Shown here: piece after piece, positions 47,284 through 60,311 of the stretch
Numbering within the stretch: position 1 is the stretch's first letter
How the letters are laid out: each line of letters begins with the position of its first letter
Assembly (NCBI GenBank): GCA_014529385.2
Contig: CM043963.1
Location: 98,533,912-98,597,911, forward strand
Direction of reading: 5' to 3'
Length of the DNA stretch: 64,000 bases
Source: Adiantum capillus-veneris
Taxonomy: Eukaryota > Streptophyta > Polypodiopsida > Polypodiales > Pteridaceae
Position numbers and translations under genes: made by a program
The notes under the pieces: generated by a model
The model's database searches: none
What the model saw: only the letters and a program-made list of their open reading frames with translations
Told to the model about the DNA's origin: nothing

Positions 47284-48940
47284 AAATTGAAAAATCACCC
47301 AACAACACCACCAAGCGGGAGTAGTCTGTTTTGAATCTGGATTGACACTTTGACCCAAAGTGGGTCTAAGCCCGCAAATTTTGTGGGCTTGCATCGGTGG
47401 TGCCACGGTGAAGGCTTGACAGTAATATACATGCTAAAATTTGAACAGATGAATTGTACATGTTGGCAAAGCTATAATGGCAGAGAAATGGTGATCACAC
47501 ATTTACTTCTTCTGCTTCTGTTGTACTTGCTGTGTTTCAGAGGTGCATGCTTGAACAGCATGACATGCTTGTAATAAGGGGTTCACGTGATTCCTTGTGC
47601 GTTGACCGCCCCTATTTGTATTTTTGAATGGGCTATTCAAATTTTTAAGGAGCATATTGCTCGCCTTGTAAATATTGCGACGGTCCCAAATGATCAATGA
47701 TGTATACGTATTTTCTTGTTTGTGTGTACTTTGCTGCAGGGAATGCAGAAATTGAAACTTGTTTGAGAAAATGTATTGATATCTTTTTTCATGTGGTGAA
47801 CATGGGAGGCAAGTGTCAAAGTTTATTTTTAACAACAGTTTGGATCAGCGGAACAAGCGAAGTGGCAAAGTGTTTTCAAATTGCATAAGAGAGAACCTTT
47901 TATTACGAAACGTTTAATTGCTATAAGCGAAGTAGCAGTGTGGTAGAACTTCGTAAGAGAGAATTTTTTGTTATGAAACATTTGTTTAGAAAGAAGTAAT
48001 TGTGCCTCAGGTTTTGATTGCCATGTGATTTCATTCTTGAGAAATAACGCTCGAAGGATTCAGAAGGCAGCCAGAAATCAGTTTGATGATAGTGATCTAA
48101 AGTGTTGTTTCTCTTCTAGAACCCACACAAGGGTCCTTGCGCAAAGACTAGCATTTGCGTTTTGCTGTGTATGCTTGGAGGATGTTATGGAGGCCAATTG
48201 ATGACAAAAAGTGTGTGGATTTCATGGTGCAAACCTCTTTCAATTGCTGTTGGGCTATTTCTATGCATAGGCAAAACCTTTCACATCGTTATGGCTGCTC
48301 TTGGTTGAAGCAAGAATTTCTTTTTGGTGAAGGATTGCCTTGAGTTCAGTTTAGTATGATTGAATGAGGACCCTATGGAGCATGAGGGAAATGACATTTC
48401 CACATGATGGTGTGAACAATTCACCTCTTGGGTCATGATTTTGAACTAAATTCAGACCACTTGGACTTTCATCGAAATGCGACAGCGTGTACTCCGATTG
48501 GATTCAATGTCTCTTGGAGAGTAATTAGTCGCCTCCAACAGTGTCGTTCGTCCTTGGGACGTCTTGTTATGTATGCATCAGTGGTCCGGATTGGCTGGTA
48601 TCCAACCCACCACTCTTGACAGTGGTTTGTATATAGAAGGAGGGAGAGATGTAGAGATGCATTTCATAAACACACATCCAAAGATGTCTCCACATAACGC
48701 ACAAAGCAAACTATTTTCCTTCCTCTCCTCTGTCATCTTATTTTCTCGTCTCTTTGTGGCACATTTCCATAGCTTTGTTGACCTTTCTTTATGTTTTTCA
48801 CATACCTAATCAATGTAAAATTTAACAATAAAGTCCTATTGTGCAATACTAATAGTGATGACCTTACAAAGATCTACATTGCAATATTCATTGTTCACCA
48901 ACATTCTTTTTTAAAAAGAGTTCTAGAAACAACTTTACTC
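47284..48940. other. downstream region of the ELO-like gene, non-coding
   Basis: I see no second gene. The first few hundred bases are the likely 3' UTR. Small ORFs are scattered on both strands and show no family signature. Confidence 0.55.
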
Positions 48941-49337
48941 GATGTGAATGTCCAAGGTCCAAGTGCCACGACACGGGTCCTACAGTGGCTAGAGCATAGC
49001 CCCTAGAGCAAGGCTTGGGGATTATAACATTTTTGGAGGGCATTTTGAGGTTCATCTAAAAAATTTAAGAAGACGAAGATTTTTATGAAATCAAAGTGAT
49101 TTTTTTTATTCTCAAGCAATATTCTCTCACGAAAGTAAAGTCAATTCCAAAAAATGGATTTGAATTCATTATAGTTTGTGTTAGTTTTATCAAATTGGTT
49201 GCCGATTTGCTCTACTAGCACTCATGTACTTTTTTTTTATTAAGTGCATATATTGTTACCATGGCATCCGAAATCCTAATAGATCATCCCTTTGATTTTG
49301 AAGAAGGAAGGTTCTCCTATCTGCAACTCTTTAAGTC

Positions 49338-51075
49338 TTGCCCCTATACAACCTCCTGTTGTATGTTGGCATGGCGGATGTCACAGGAGATGAAGGGTTA
49401 GTAGATGATCAAGGCTTTGTGGATGCGCGCGATTATAATATCTTAAAGGTACGCTTTGATGCATTAGATAGCAAGCACAATTCATTAAATGAATATATGA
49501 CTAAACTCATAGACCTGCTTGTGACTTTCATGAATACGCATGTGACAGGGATACCGCGTGTCGGCGAGGCTGTGCCAGGGACCGGTCTATCCAATGAGCA
49601 TGTTAGAGGTATTAGTAACACCTTTCATCAGTACTCTTGACTCGCATGAGGCTGTGGAATTGTTTAAGAGCATGAAATCGCCAAATTTTTTTAGGCCAAG
49701 AGAAAGACCGTAATAAGACACGGTAAATACTTTTCTCAACAAGTGGGTTGATATTCATCGCATGTGTCAAGTTAAGGATGAAGTCAAAGGCTTTACAAAC
49801 CAGTTTATCACTTCAAGGCAAGGCCTATTTGAGGTTGTTTTTTGGAAAGAATTTCTTCCTTCTAATAAGAAGTAGAGAATCTAGAAATCATGGGATAAGT
49901 GTAAGCAAAAACATCCCACACTAATCCAATATATCTCTTCATATTGGGATATCATTCTCAAGCTTGATAGCCTATATGATTTTTAACAAGTATGTGGTTT
50001 TCTATGGGGTCTTAATCCTTAAATTCAAAAGGATGTTGAAAGTGAGGATCCCAAGATGTTTGATAAGGCAATCAAGCAATCTCACATTCATCCTACTGAA
50101 GACCCCGATGTTGACAAGACACTATACCAATCCAACCGTTCACATTCTTTTGCATTAAAAAAATCATCTTCTTTTCTAGCACGCACATTACAAAATAAGA
50201 GGAAACATATGCATAATAATAATGGCAGAGAGACCCAAGGGGCCTTGAGGACCACTCTCAAATGAAGAATTTGAGCGTGCAAAAAAAGAAAACCTATATT
50301 TCAATTTTTTTGGGGAATCGTCCTAAGAGGATTGTCCTAAATTCAAACAATCAGGGACAAGAAAGGAGAAGGCAATCAACATGGTGCAACTCCTTCCAAT
50401 TGAGTCGTCCTCAAAGTAAGCTAGTGTGGAAGTATCTCACATTGAGGTGATTCATGAGTGTTGTCTTACTTCTTCTATGTGGGAGCCGACTTTCGGTCCA
50501 CACAAATTGGTGAGGATGTATGGTTCTATCAAGGGACACAGGGTGTGTATCTTGGTTAATGACGGAAACTCTCATAACTTTCTTAGATAGAAGTTGGTTA
50601 AGAAGTTGAAGTTACCACAGTCACCCAACACTCATAGCTATAAGGTAGAGATGATTCGGGTCAGGATTCTAAAGTCTGGGGCATTTCTATTCATGATGTT
50701 CCATTGGAAATACAAGGGCATACAATGCAATTAAATTTCCACGTAATGAATATGGACCGGACTAATGTAGTTCTAAGTTGGGAGTGGTTGTATGGGTTAG
50801 GACCTTCTTTGAAACAAAGCTATGAGCATAACTCTTTCATGTTTGATGGCCATGTGTTCCTCTTAGGAGAAAAGAAAGTACCACCATCTCCACTCATATG
50901 TACTGCTAAGCTTTCCCAACTCTCTCATGGAGATAAAATAGAAGAAACTTTTCTTTGTTATTTCTTGTGTCGTTTATTGTCTAGTTCAAGTTTTGATGTG
51001 TGTCAAGATGTTTCTCAACAACCTTCCTTAATGTCGCAGTCTTCTCTCTCTTCTTCTAGTATGTCTTGTTCATAA
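49338..51075 (+). pseudogene. gypsy-B gag and protease remnants
   Basis: The frame 49338-49640 is acidic and then helical, as in gag N-termini. The middle part (to about 50300) is in pieces. The frame 50704-51075 includes MNMDRTNVVLSWEWLYGLGP, the C-terminal half of a gypsy aspartic protease (the DVILGMDWL pattern). No catalytic DSG and no zinc knuckle could be placed with confidence. Confidence 0.5.
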
Positions 51076-51419
51076 CTAAATACTAAGAGTAAATGTGATA
51101 ATGTTATGAGCACATTCAAGGTTGAGAATAAAACTGAGAACATTGTTAACTTATTTCTAGACCCAAAAGAAGAGCCAGACTTATTTTTAAAACTTTTGCT
51201 TGCTCATACAGTGAATGTTAAGAACCTTCCTACTCTAAGTGAAGCTAAATCAAGTAACAATAACCGTTTACATCTTCAAGAGTTATTACAGAATACAAAA
51301 ATGAATTTCCTAAAGATTTGCCTACACGACTACCTCCTGAACGTCCTGTAGATCATGCTACATATATTATTCCTCGTACTAAGCCTATAAGTAAACCACC
51401 TAATCATAAGTCAAAGTGA

Positions 51420-52618
51420 ATCTATTGAAGTGGAGCGTCAGTTAACTGACTATCTTTGTCAAGGTTTTATTTGGCCTAGTTCTTTACCATGGGCCTCACC
51501 AATTTTATTGTCAAGAAAAAAGATGGTTCAATGCGTATGTGCATTGACTATCGTGGTCTCAATTCGGTTACTATTAAGAATAAGTATCAGTTGCCACATG
51601 TTGACAAGTTATTTGATCAACTCGATGGAGCACGCTATTTTACAGAGATGGATCTATGATTTGGGTATAATCAAGTTCATACTAGACTTGTTAATATTTC
51701 CAAAATTGCTTTTTGAACACGGTTTGGACATTATGAGTTTTTGGTCATGCCATTTGGATTATCCAATATTCTTGCTACTTTTATGACATTGATGGGTAGT
51801 GTCTTACATTCCTATTTGGGTAAATTTTATCATTGTATTTCTAGGTGACATCCTCATTTATACTGCTACTGAGGAAAAGCATTTGGAACACCTTTGATAG
51901 TATTTGATTTACTTCGAGAACGACAACTCTATGCTAAGATGAGCAAATGTGATTTTCTTAAGACAAAAACTCAATATCTTGGTCATGTTATATCCTTTCA
52001 AGGTATACAAATGGATACGTCTAAGGTAGATTCTATTCTTAAGTGGCCACATCCCGCTAATTTGGAAGAACTCCAATTTTTTTTGGGTTTAGCAAGTTTT
52101 CCCTGTAATTTTCTCAAAGACTATGAAAAAATTGTTGTCCCCATGATGACTTAATTGAAAGGCCAAGGTAAGTTTTTCCATTGGGGTGATGAGCAACATT
52201 ACAATTTTCACAAACTTAAAACAACTCTTGTTGTAGCTCCTATTTTGGCTATTGTCGATACTACAAAATCCTTTGTAGTTGAAATAGATGCCAATGATAG
52301 GGCTATTGGAGAGGTTTTGATTCAAGATGGAAGACCTATTACTTTTGAGAGCAAGAATCTTGATAGAGCACATTAGAACTATTCTACCTATGAACGAGAA
52401 CTATATGTTCTTGTGTATGTCCTTAAGCAATGGCAACATTATTTATATGGAACTCAGTTTGAAGTTGTGTTTCACCATGAAAGTATTAAGTGGTTTACCC
52501 AATAAAAAGTTTGAAGGGTCAAAAGGCCAGGTGGACTGAGATTCTTCAAGAGTATAATGCTCAGCTACGGTATCGCAAGGATCAATATAATATTGTATCA
52601 GACGCTCTAAGTTAAATG
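51420..52618 (+). pseudogene. gypsy-B reverse transcriptase and RNase H
   Basis: Fragments in three frames cover the domain: [20 protein letters not shown], then in another frame the [12 protein letters not shown] block and a palm region. FLGDILIY replaces the usual FxDDILIY, so one catalytic Asp has become Gly. Then LRERQLYAKMSKCDFLKTKT, QYLGHVISFQGIQMD and RNase H (FVVEIDANDRAIGEVLIQDG) follow. The RNase H end is cut at 52618 by the short-LTR element and resumes after 58370. Confidence 0.85.
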
Positions 52619-52623
52619 CTTGA
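52619..52623. repeat. target-site duplication of the short-LTR element, left
   Basis: CTTGA precedes the 5' LTR and recurs at 58366-58370 directly after the 3' LTR. It is a perfect 5-bp copy. Confidence 0.93.
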
Positions 52624-52754
52624 TGCCAGGCCAAGGGCAGGGCCAAGGGCCAGGACGGACATGCGGTCAAGGGGCGCTATCTTTAGAGGCTAGGAGTCTA
52701 TAAATAGCACGGTTGGGTGGAGAGTTGCATGGTCCAATCCCCCGCGGTCTCACA
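52624..52754 (+). repeat. 5' LTR of the short-LTR element
   Basis: From TGCCAGGCC to GGTCTCACA. It contains TATAAATA at 52699-52706, a likely promoter TATA box. Two small hairpins, GCC-AAG-GGC (52630-52638) and GGCC-AAG-GGCC (52641-52651), lie near its start. Confidence 0.95.
52699..52706 (+). promoter_or_regulatory. LTR TATA box
   Basis: TATAAATA in the 5' LTR, repeated at the matching place in the 3' LTR (about 58310-58317). It leaves about 48 bases to the LTR end, a plausible spacing for a start site about 30 bases downstream. Confidence 0.6.
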
Positions 52755-52755
52755 T

Positions 52756-52767
52756 TGGTATCAGAGC
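52756..52767 (+). other. primer binding site (initiator Met tRNA)
   Basis: TGGTATCAGAGC lies one base after the 5' LTR and is a perfect match to the standard plant site. Confidence 0.96.
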
Positions 52768-52839
52768 AAGGTGGAGAGGAAGGAGCAGGGAAGACGGAGA
52801 TGGTGATTGTTCATGGTGATGCATGGCTTTCACGGAAGC

Positions 52840-52961
<122 letters not shown>

Positions 52962-55900
52962 GTCGTGGACCTTCCTTTGCATGCTCATGCTATTCTCGAT
53001 GGGGGAGAAGCGCCCTTGACAGGCGGGGAAGGCGTGGTCCTTGAAGGGAGGTCGAGGTCGTGGGCATGACCCCTTGAAAGGCACAGAGCCGCAGGAGGAG
53101 CCTCTTAAGTGCAGAATCGAAGGGAGGTAGGTATGGTGGGAAACGGTGCTTGCGGGAAGGAGGCCGCCAGCGGACCTGCACCAAAACCAACGATGTGGGT
53201 GTCTACGGCAGCGCGGGGGGTTGTGCTGTAACTTTCGACACGGTGGGGCCTCAGGTTGCGCAACCCATCTGCCCGCAGGGCTTAGTCAATCGATGAGCGC
53301 AAGGCCGCCATCGCTGCTACCTGCAGGGAGTTTTTTTTTCGATTTTTTGTTTAATTTACTTTAGGGTTATCAACCCATCCCCTTGGTAGGGGCAAGGCCC
53401 CACGTCCGCTCAGGCATGCAAAGCTCCGATTGGGCAGGCAAAGGAGCCATGGCTCTAGAGGGACATGCGATTCAAGTTCATGTGCAGAAAATTTACAAGC
53501 TACCTCTCGAAACCTCTCCATGTCGGGATTGCAAGCAGAGTCCAAGGCAAACAGTGCTTGGGAAGCAGGGCGTTTAGTTTGCCATGATGCAAGGTTTCTA
53601 ACTTCGACATGGATTGGAAATCACATGCAAGGCATCACTAGCGACGGACGCCGATTGTTTTGAAAGGAATCCGGCCGACTCCCAGATTCAAGCAATACCA
53701 AGTCTAGTACAGATTTGGACACCAGACTCGAGAATTTATGGATCCCACGGGAGAGATCCAATACCATGCACGACACGGTCGTGGGTTGGCATCTTGGCGA
53801 GGCTTCAAGGTGCATCTGCTAACGCTCCAGGTATTTTTGTTTTTGTTTCGGCATTACTTTTGCATTCTTTACAATCCTCTGCACTTTGTTTGGTTTTGTG
53901 AATTCCAGCTGGTGCAATGGTTTCCGCCCAAGGGATAGGTAGAGTTTATCAAGCAAGGCTTGAATGATTCTACGGCAACGCTCTTGTTCAAGGTGCACAG
54001 ACCTCGGCATGGCCAATTTCTGAAAGTCTGGCACGAGCTTTTCTTTCTTTCCCTCTGAGTTTAGGGGTGCGGAGAAGCAAGGCTTCTATACGTATACATC
54101 GTTAAACCGCACCATGTGGTGATACCAACACTAATGCTAGGGTGCTGATTATCACGATCCATGGCACTCAAATCTAGTAGGTAAGAGCATGGAAGTTCGC
54201 ACAAGATTCCAAATTTGTTGCACATTGGGCAAGGCCCTTGGCAGCAAGAAGTAGAGTAGTATTGAGCATGTGTTTGATAACTCTAGTATGCACTAGCATG
54301 GATGATCACGGCTATCATTCATAGAGCCAAGCAGGTACGAGCGGCATAATTTTCACGTGTTCTACTATTTTTCCATTACATTACACTTTGACACGGTCAA
54401 TTGTTTGTGCATGATCGACAAGGTCGACTCTCTTTGCTATGACATCTGTCCTCACTGATAGCATTTATTGGCAATGAGGCCAGACATAGTTATCTAAGTC
54501 ATGGCTTCTCCTACCTACCTTGATAGAGCACGCTCGTCAAAGGTTCCATTTTCTTTAAAAGGCAAGGCCTATTACTGGACTTGTTGAAGGCAGCAAGTTG
54601 CTCTTCATGGCCCACTCCTTGGAACTGTCTCTCCAAGCCAACATAGGCTGCCATGATATTTGCAGCCACATCCGATTGGCTGTCAACACACACATATTTA
54701 TGTGAAGCAAGGCTTCAATTTAAGAATCTTGCAGGTGGGGTATGCTATGAGCACACGCCCTAGGAAAATTTCTACATATGACGGCAGGATATTTCAGAGC
54801 ATGTATATGATATATATATATGCCAACTCTCTCTTGCCCAACAAAGAGGGTTATGACCTTCATTTGAGCGAGTTTTCTTCCACAAAATCTCGGGACAACT
54901 AGTTATAGCAACAACAACCAGGTTAGCCAAGTTTACGTTTTTCTTGTTTTTTCCATGGTTACACTTTCCTTCGCAATTAGTGTCATTGTGCAAAGCAAAG
55001 TGCTTTGGCACTTTTACACGAAGCAAGGCTTCTCCCTTGTGTCGCGTTACTGCACATTGACATGGGATCACAGGCAATGGCACACAATTTTGGGGAACTG
55101 GTATGACCAGCAGCTTGCTCCCATTTTAGAGGTGGTGATATTCCGTTATGATGTACCACTACCAATGCCGATTGTGCATGGCACTTTTGGTTTCGGCTCT
55201 CACCCTTGAGGCTGTCATAGTAGCCAAGGGCTTACGCTTTTGCATGCAAGGCATGCTAAGCAGGTGGCATGGATTCCACCACTTCATGCATTACGCTTCC
55301 GCTAACACACTCGCAACTCTGTCACAGACAGAGTACGGATGGATTGTTGGTTGCTATCAAGTCATCCTCCTACAGTCACGACCCTACACGGTAGATGGTC
55401 AAGATTTAACTTGTGCTTTCTATTGCCTCTCTCGATGCGAGCATCATACAAACAGATTGTGGAATGCTTTTAGGGTAAGTTGCAATTCAGGCATAAGATG
55501 TCTAAGGGCACACATTCTGGGCACACTCTACAAATTTAAGGAAAGTTCCTCAGCCCAGCATGCTCTTTTTTTCTCTCCTTTTCTTCTTTCTTTCAAGAAT
55601 AAAAAAACTCTTATAAGACGTTTTTGATACATGTTTTGCTGGTAAGTCAGCCTGAGACAAGGTACTCTAACTCTCACCTAGAAATTGGGCAAGACGCCAT
55701 CTAAATTAGTCTTCATCGGTTCCTCTATTGAACACTAATTGCCACAAGGGCTATGAGCCACACACACTGGCTAAGAGTCATTGTCAGATCTTGGGTAAGA
55801 CCCAATTGTTGGTATTCCTTGGGAGATTGTTCTCCAGCTCGACCAGATCTACCCAGGGGAGTCAACATCGACGTTAATGGACAAGCAAGAGTCTTGTCAT

Positions 55901-57124
55901 TACGGATGTTTAGGATGTCATTTTTGCACTACAAGTTTTCAGTGCGACACGCAAGTTGAGTTTTTGATAATCTTCACCTCACAGCAGCTGATCTCTACAA
56001 GGAAGTTAGATACAGCAATCAGTTACGACAGCATGGCTATCCACAAGAACTAAGCAGTTCACTTGTGTGGATTTCCTGCTCTCCCCATGGCACTACGGAG
56101 TGTCTTATGGACATATTGTTTTGGGGTACGACCCGGCGGGTGACTGCTACATCACCCCATAGGCATTGCAGATCACAATTGATCTGCATTGAGGATCACA
56201 GTTTGATCTCTCCCAATTAGACTTTCAAGGAAAGAATTCTGCAATCTACCACGCGGTAGCGGACAACTTCAACTTTTCAAGTTGATTTCAATCATTACGT
56301 ACACGGTTACCTATATTGGTTACTGTTACCTACCAGTTGAGCAGTTTCTACAAAGGGTCTTACCAAAGGGTTTGACTATGTAGATTTTAACCAAAGGGGT
56401 TGGATTGCGAGGGCAACATCCACGGTTCCCAGTGCAATGTTGTTTGTTTTTTTCAGGTAGGAGACGTGCTCCTCTCCGTTTGCATACTGGTGAGTGAACA
56501 TTACGTTCAAACCTCCAGGTACGCATCTATTAATTTGGTGTTATTCCATTTTTTGTATGCTTTGCTTGTTTTTATTTCAAGACGTATAAGTACGCTTGAA
56601 TGTTACAGAGCCATGCCAAGGGCATGTCGGCACAAAGTATTTTGGGCCAAGTGTCCAATCTACCTTTTTGCCTTATGCTGTTACGAACCTACTTGTAGGG
56701 TTCGATTTGGCACATGTTGTCACATGGGATACAACATGGTCTAGGAACTCAAGGAGTTTGGTTTAGCCAGTGTGGAGCATGATAATGAGGGTCCCTCTCA
56801 CTCGCGTCGCAGAGTGTTTGTAGTTACCTCCACACACAAGTACAGCTCGTACTTGATGGATGTCACTTTTCCTGGCATCCTTACTTGAGACATATTCCAC
56901 ATGTGGAGAATATGAGTCTCTGGGACTGACACTGGCGCCCAATTCGAAATGATGTGTCGCGATGAAGTCCCTAGGTGCTGGTCGTATCCGTTCATTAGAC
57001 CAATTGACGCACACAGTATCAGGAACAATTTCAGTGGCCAAAAATTGTCGGGTACTAAGTACAGACTTGTTGTGATTACAAGTGCTGTGAAACCACCTTA
57101 ACGGAGGGTCGTTTCTACATATAG

Positions 57125-57302
57125 CAAAGTATGCTACGTTCATGAGAATGTCTCATTGTTGGTTCCTAGGTGTGACCGGGTTGTCACATTCTATTATGGT
57201 CCAACTTTTGCTGCAAAGAATGCTACGTTCATGAGAAGGTCTCATGGTTGGTTCCTAGGTGTGACCGGGTTGTCACATTCTATTATGGTCCAACTTTGTT
57301 GC
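57125..57302. repeat. 89-bp tandem duplication
   Basis: Units 57125-57213 and 57214-57302 are nearly identical. Each includes a CATGAGA..TCTCAT inverted repeat with a 3-base loop (ATG in the first, AGG in the second). Confidence 0.9.
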
Positions 57303-57364
57303 AAGATTTTCACGTAAGTATCGTGGAAAGTCTCGTCATGGAATTGCGGTTTGGATATGTTTGT

Positions 57365-57415
57365 GTTAAATGCATGCACACTAGGTGTTATGGGCCCTAG
57401 TGTTTAACACAAATT
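57365..57415. repeat. bulged inverted repeat
   Basis: GTGTTAAA and CACTAGG on the left pair with CCTAGTG and TTTAACAC on the right, with an eight-base bulge TGCATGCA on the left arm. It is the largest hairpin in the short-LTR element. Confidence 0.8.
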
Positions 57416-58003
57416 TATTTGGAGCGGCATGCAAATCCATGGACTTTATTCTTTCTGCACCCTTTTGCACTGCTAGTGCAATCTCTCTTGCAGATTTAGT
57501 ATGCGTTTACACCCTGCCATACAAGGTGATGGCTGGATACTCAATGGTTGAGTCACAGTTTGTCGTCAGTCGTGGAAGACTGTCTGTAAGTGGTTGGGGA
57601 AAGTACCTCACTCTTACTGTTGTTATTCATCCCACGTTGGATGGGCAGCTTACAAGTATTCTATTTAGTACTAAAGGATATGCTAAGCGCATACGTTAGT
57701 AAACCGTGCTAAAGGATCTGCTAAGAGCATACGTTAGCACAATGCATTCTGAATAGGTGATTCTCTCCTTATTCTAGAATTTGCTTAGGTTAGGTTTTCA
57801 ACTTTGAACACCTGTTGTGGTGGGGTTGGATACCGATAGTTTCATAAGTCAAGGACTTAGTAGGTGTGTTGACAGAGTATGTTGGCATGTAACCTTTGTT
57901 AGGGGTGAACATGTGGTTCTGTGTTCCAAAATGTTCAGAAGTCTGACATGAGGACACTCCCTATTCTATCTTTCAGTAGCTATGAGCTTTTCAAGATACT
58001 CAC

Positions 58004-58234
58004 ATGAGTTATCATGAGTTACCATTTAGATACGGGTGGTTGCAAAAGAACAACAATGTTGAAAATCAAGATGTTGCTCTTGGTTTCATTGAACCTCCTC
58101 ACTACACCAGGTATCAGTCATATGGACAATTGGCCCGTGTAGAGGATGCCAATAAGGAAAACATTAGTGTTCTTACGAAGATACCACCTACTTGTGTTTT
58201 TGAGGACGAAAATGCTTCTCCAAGGGGGGAGTAA
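58004..58234 (+). pseudogene. possible last residue of pol, ending at the polypurine tract
   Basis: A 76-codon frame ends VFEDENASPRGE and stops directly at the 3' LTR. Gypsy pol frames often end in a similar acidic stretch just before the 3' LTR. This may be the only coding remnant of an ancestral autonomous element. I cannot confirm it. Confidence 0.3.
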
Positions 58235-58365
58235 TGTCAGGCCAAGGGCAGGGCCAAGGGCCAGGACGGACATGCGGTCAAGGGACGCTATCTTTAGAGG
58301 CTAGGAGTCTATAAATAGCACGGTTGGGTGGAGAGTTGCATGGTCCAATCCCCCACGGTCTCACA
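58235..58365 (+). repeat. 3' LTR of the short-LTR element
   Basis: 131 bases, preceded by AAGGGGGGAGTAA and followed by TSD CTTGA at 58366-58370. The AAG-loop hairpins recur at 58241-58249 and 58252-58262. Confidence 0.95.
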
Positions 58366-58370
58366 CTTGA

Positions 58371-59850
58371 GATTAACTCTTTGTTTACAAAATTAAAAGC
58401 GAGTTTCTTGAATCTCTTAAAGGTAAGTGTGAGCATGATGAGGCATACTGTAAAGTGTGGAGTCGTGTTTTAACAAGGGATCCTTCTCATGTCAATGCTG
58501 ATTGTGCATCAAGTTTCTCCACATATAGTTCTCCTCTCTCGAGTGACGAACTTACTCGATGGAAAAAAAATTCTATCGAAGCTGGGTACTTACTTCACAA
58601 AGGTAGAGTATGTGTACTGACGGACGTAGGCATTTGCGGCACCACATTTTATATGAATGTCATGATAGTCCAAGTGCAGGACACATTGGCATAAGAAAGA
58701 TTTATGCACTAGTACCACGACACTTTTACTAGCGAGGTTTACATCACAATGTTCAAGACTATGTGCCTCATTGCCAAAAATGTCAAGTTAACAAAGTAGA
58801 GTGCCTGAAAGCAGGAGGACTCTTCAACCCTTTAGAAATCCCCAATGGGAAGTGGGAAAGTATCTCTATAAACTTTATTGTTGGTTTACCTTCTACTACA
58901 CGGGCTCATGACTTAGTGTGGGTGAATGTATACAAGTTGACTAAAATGTGTCAGTTTATGCCTACCAAGTCAACTATTAAGACTCCCGAATTAGCTTGGC
59001 CGTTTGTGGAGCATGTTTATAGGATGTACATACTTCCTACTACTATAATAAGTGATTACAATTCTAAGTTTAATAGCCATTTTTGGAGGGTTGTTGTCAA
59101 GGGTTGGGAACTCGAATCAATCTAAGTACTTCAGACCATCCATAGATAGATGGTCAAATGCAAAGAGTCAATCAAGTGCTGAGAGATATGCTACAAGCAT
59201 ATGTCAACAAAAAGCAATCAGCTTGGGAAGAGTACCTACCTACTTTAGAATTTGCTTACAATAGTGCTAAGCATGTGACTACTAACTTCAATCCTTTCAT
59301 GCTTATGTTTGGTTTTCAATCCCCTTCACCAGTTGCGACGGGTTGGTAACAAAGAAATTACAATAAATTAAGGACTTCTTAATGGATCACATGGATATGT
59401 AGAAATTGCTTGTCAAAATGTTTGACAGGCTACGAGTACTAGACAACTCAGAAAGTCTCAAGACTAGGCCTATGCCAAAATTCTCCCCTTGATTTTGTGG
59501 ACCTTTTAAGATCCTCAAAAGAATTGGTTTTATAGCATACAAGTTAGAGCTCCCAGCCAATACTGGCATTTATCCAATTTTCCATGTGAACCATTTATGT
59601 CAACACCTATTATGGGATGACAATGTAGTTGATCAAATAGTCCTTGTTGACTACATTGAACCTCCCAGTATACCACATGAGCCTGAACAAGTCATGGATT
59701 TCCATGACTTACAAACATGATATCAGGCCCGTCGTCATGTCCTTGTCAAGTGGAAAGATCGACTTGAGGAAGGGGCCACTTGGGACATTATTGTCATAAA
59801 GCAAGGGTTTCCCACTTTTGTTCTCACAAAAAAAAACAATCTCGTAAGGG
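58371..59850 (+). pseudogene. gypsy-B integrase and chromodomain-like tail
   Basis: After the insertion, coding resumes with GYLLHKGRVCV (integrase N-terminal region), then CQKCQVNK (zinc domain). The core has SISINFIVGLP, where the first catalytic Asp is Asn, and TTIISDYNSKF, with the second Asp kept. A separate frame holds MQRVNQVLRDMLQAYVNKKQ. The tail near 59480-59810 encodes LELPANTGIYPIFHVNHL and VLVKWKDRLEEGATWD, a chromodomain-like end. Frameshifts separate the pieces. Confidence 0.85.
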
Positions 59851-59867
59851 AGAGTAATGTCAAGACA

Positions 59868-60311
59868 CGGGTTCTATGGAAGCTACATCGGCACAGCCCC
59901 TACAGCAAGGCTCTGCCACATGACAAACATGCATTTAAGGGGTCTCTTAGGCCAAGGTCTATCATTAGGAGAAAGTTGGACTCACTTTTGGGCCCTGTAA
60001 GAAGTGCCACGTCGGCTTAGAGAGAGAAAATGAAAATGTTAACTTGTGCATTTTATGTGATACTTTTCTGCGCAACAAAAAGCCAAAATGACATTCTTTG
60101 GTAGCTGGCCGCCGTCTTTATCATACTTATCCTTCGTTCTCTTGTCAGGAATCCAACTAACCGTATGACTAATGATTTGAAATGCCAACTTACAAGCGTT
60201 CCCTCCAGAAACATAAGCCACACGAACTCTATCAACTCTAAACTTGAGAATATGGCTTTCCCTCCCAAAACCTGAGATATTTCTCCGTCTTCTTCTCTAT
60301 CAACTCTAGGA
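59868..60311. other. region between gypsy-B and the 60.3-kb gene
   Basis: It starts with a possible LTR remnant (TGTCAAGACACGGG). On the minus strand an open frame from about 60300 to 60039 reads RVRVAYVSGGNACKLAFQII and KYDKDGGQLPKNVILAFCC. It diverges from the gene at 60312 and could be an exon, but I do not recognise it. Confidence 0.4.

Larger units (their letters stand above)
53389..57859. repeat. array of small hairpins with an AAG loop
   Basis: At least fifteen inverted repeats share the core C-AAG-G but have different, self-complementary 4-6 bp stems. They are at 53389-53401, 53625-53635, 53949-53963, 54073-54087, 54227-54237, 54415-54427, 54560-54570, 54703-54717, 55020-55032, 55222-55232, 55242-55256, 56222-56234, 56612-56626, 56746-56758 and 57845-57859. 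Examples are TCAAGC-AAG-GCTTGA, TCGAC-AAG-GTCGA and TAAGTC-AAG-GACTTA. All lie in the non-coding interior of the short-LTR element. Confidence 0.85.

Noticed and set aside
49338-49640. Independent host gene
   Set aside because: It leads on the same strand into gypsy protease and reverse transcriptase remnants and is best read as gag.
53381-57699. Short ORFs in the interior of the short-LTR element as genes
   Set aside because: None exceeds about 160 codons. None shows a domain or leads into another in frame, and several cross the hairpins and tandem repeats.
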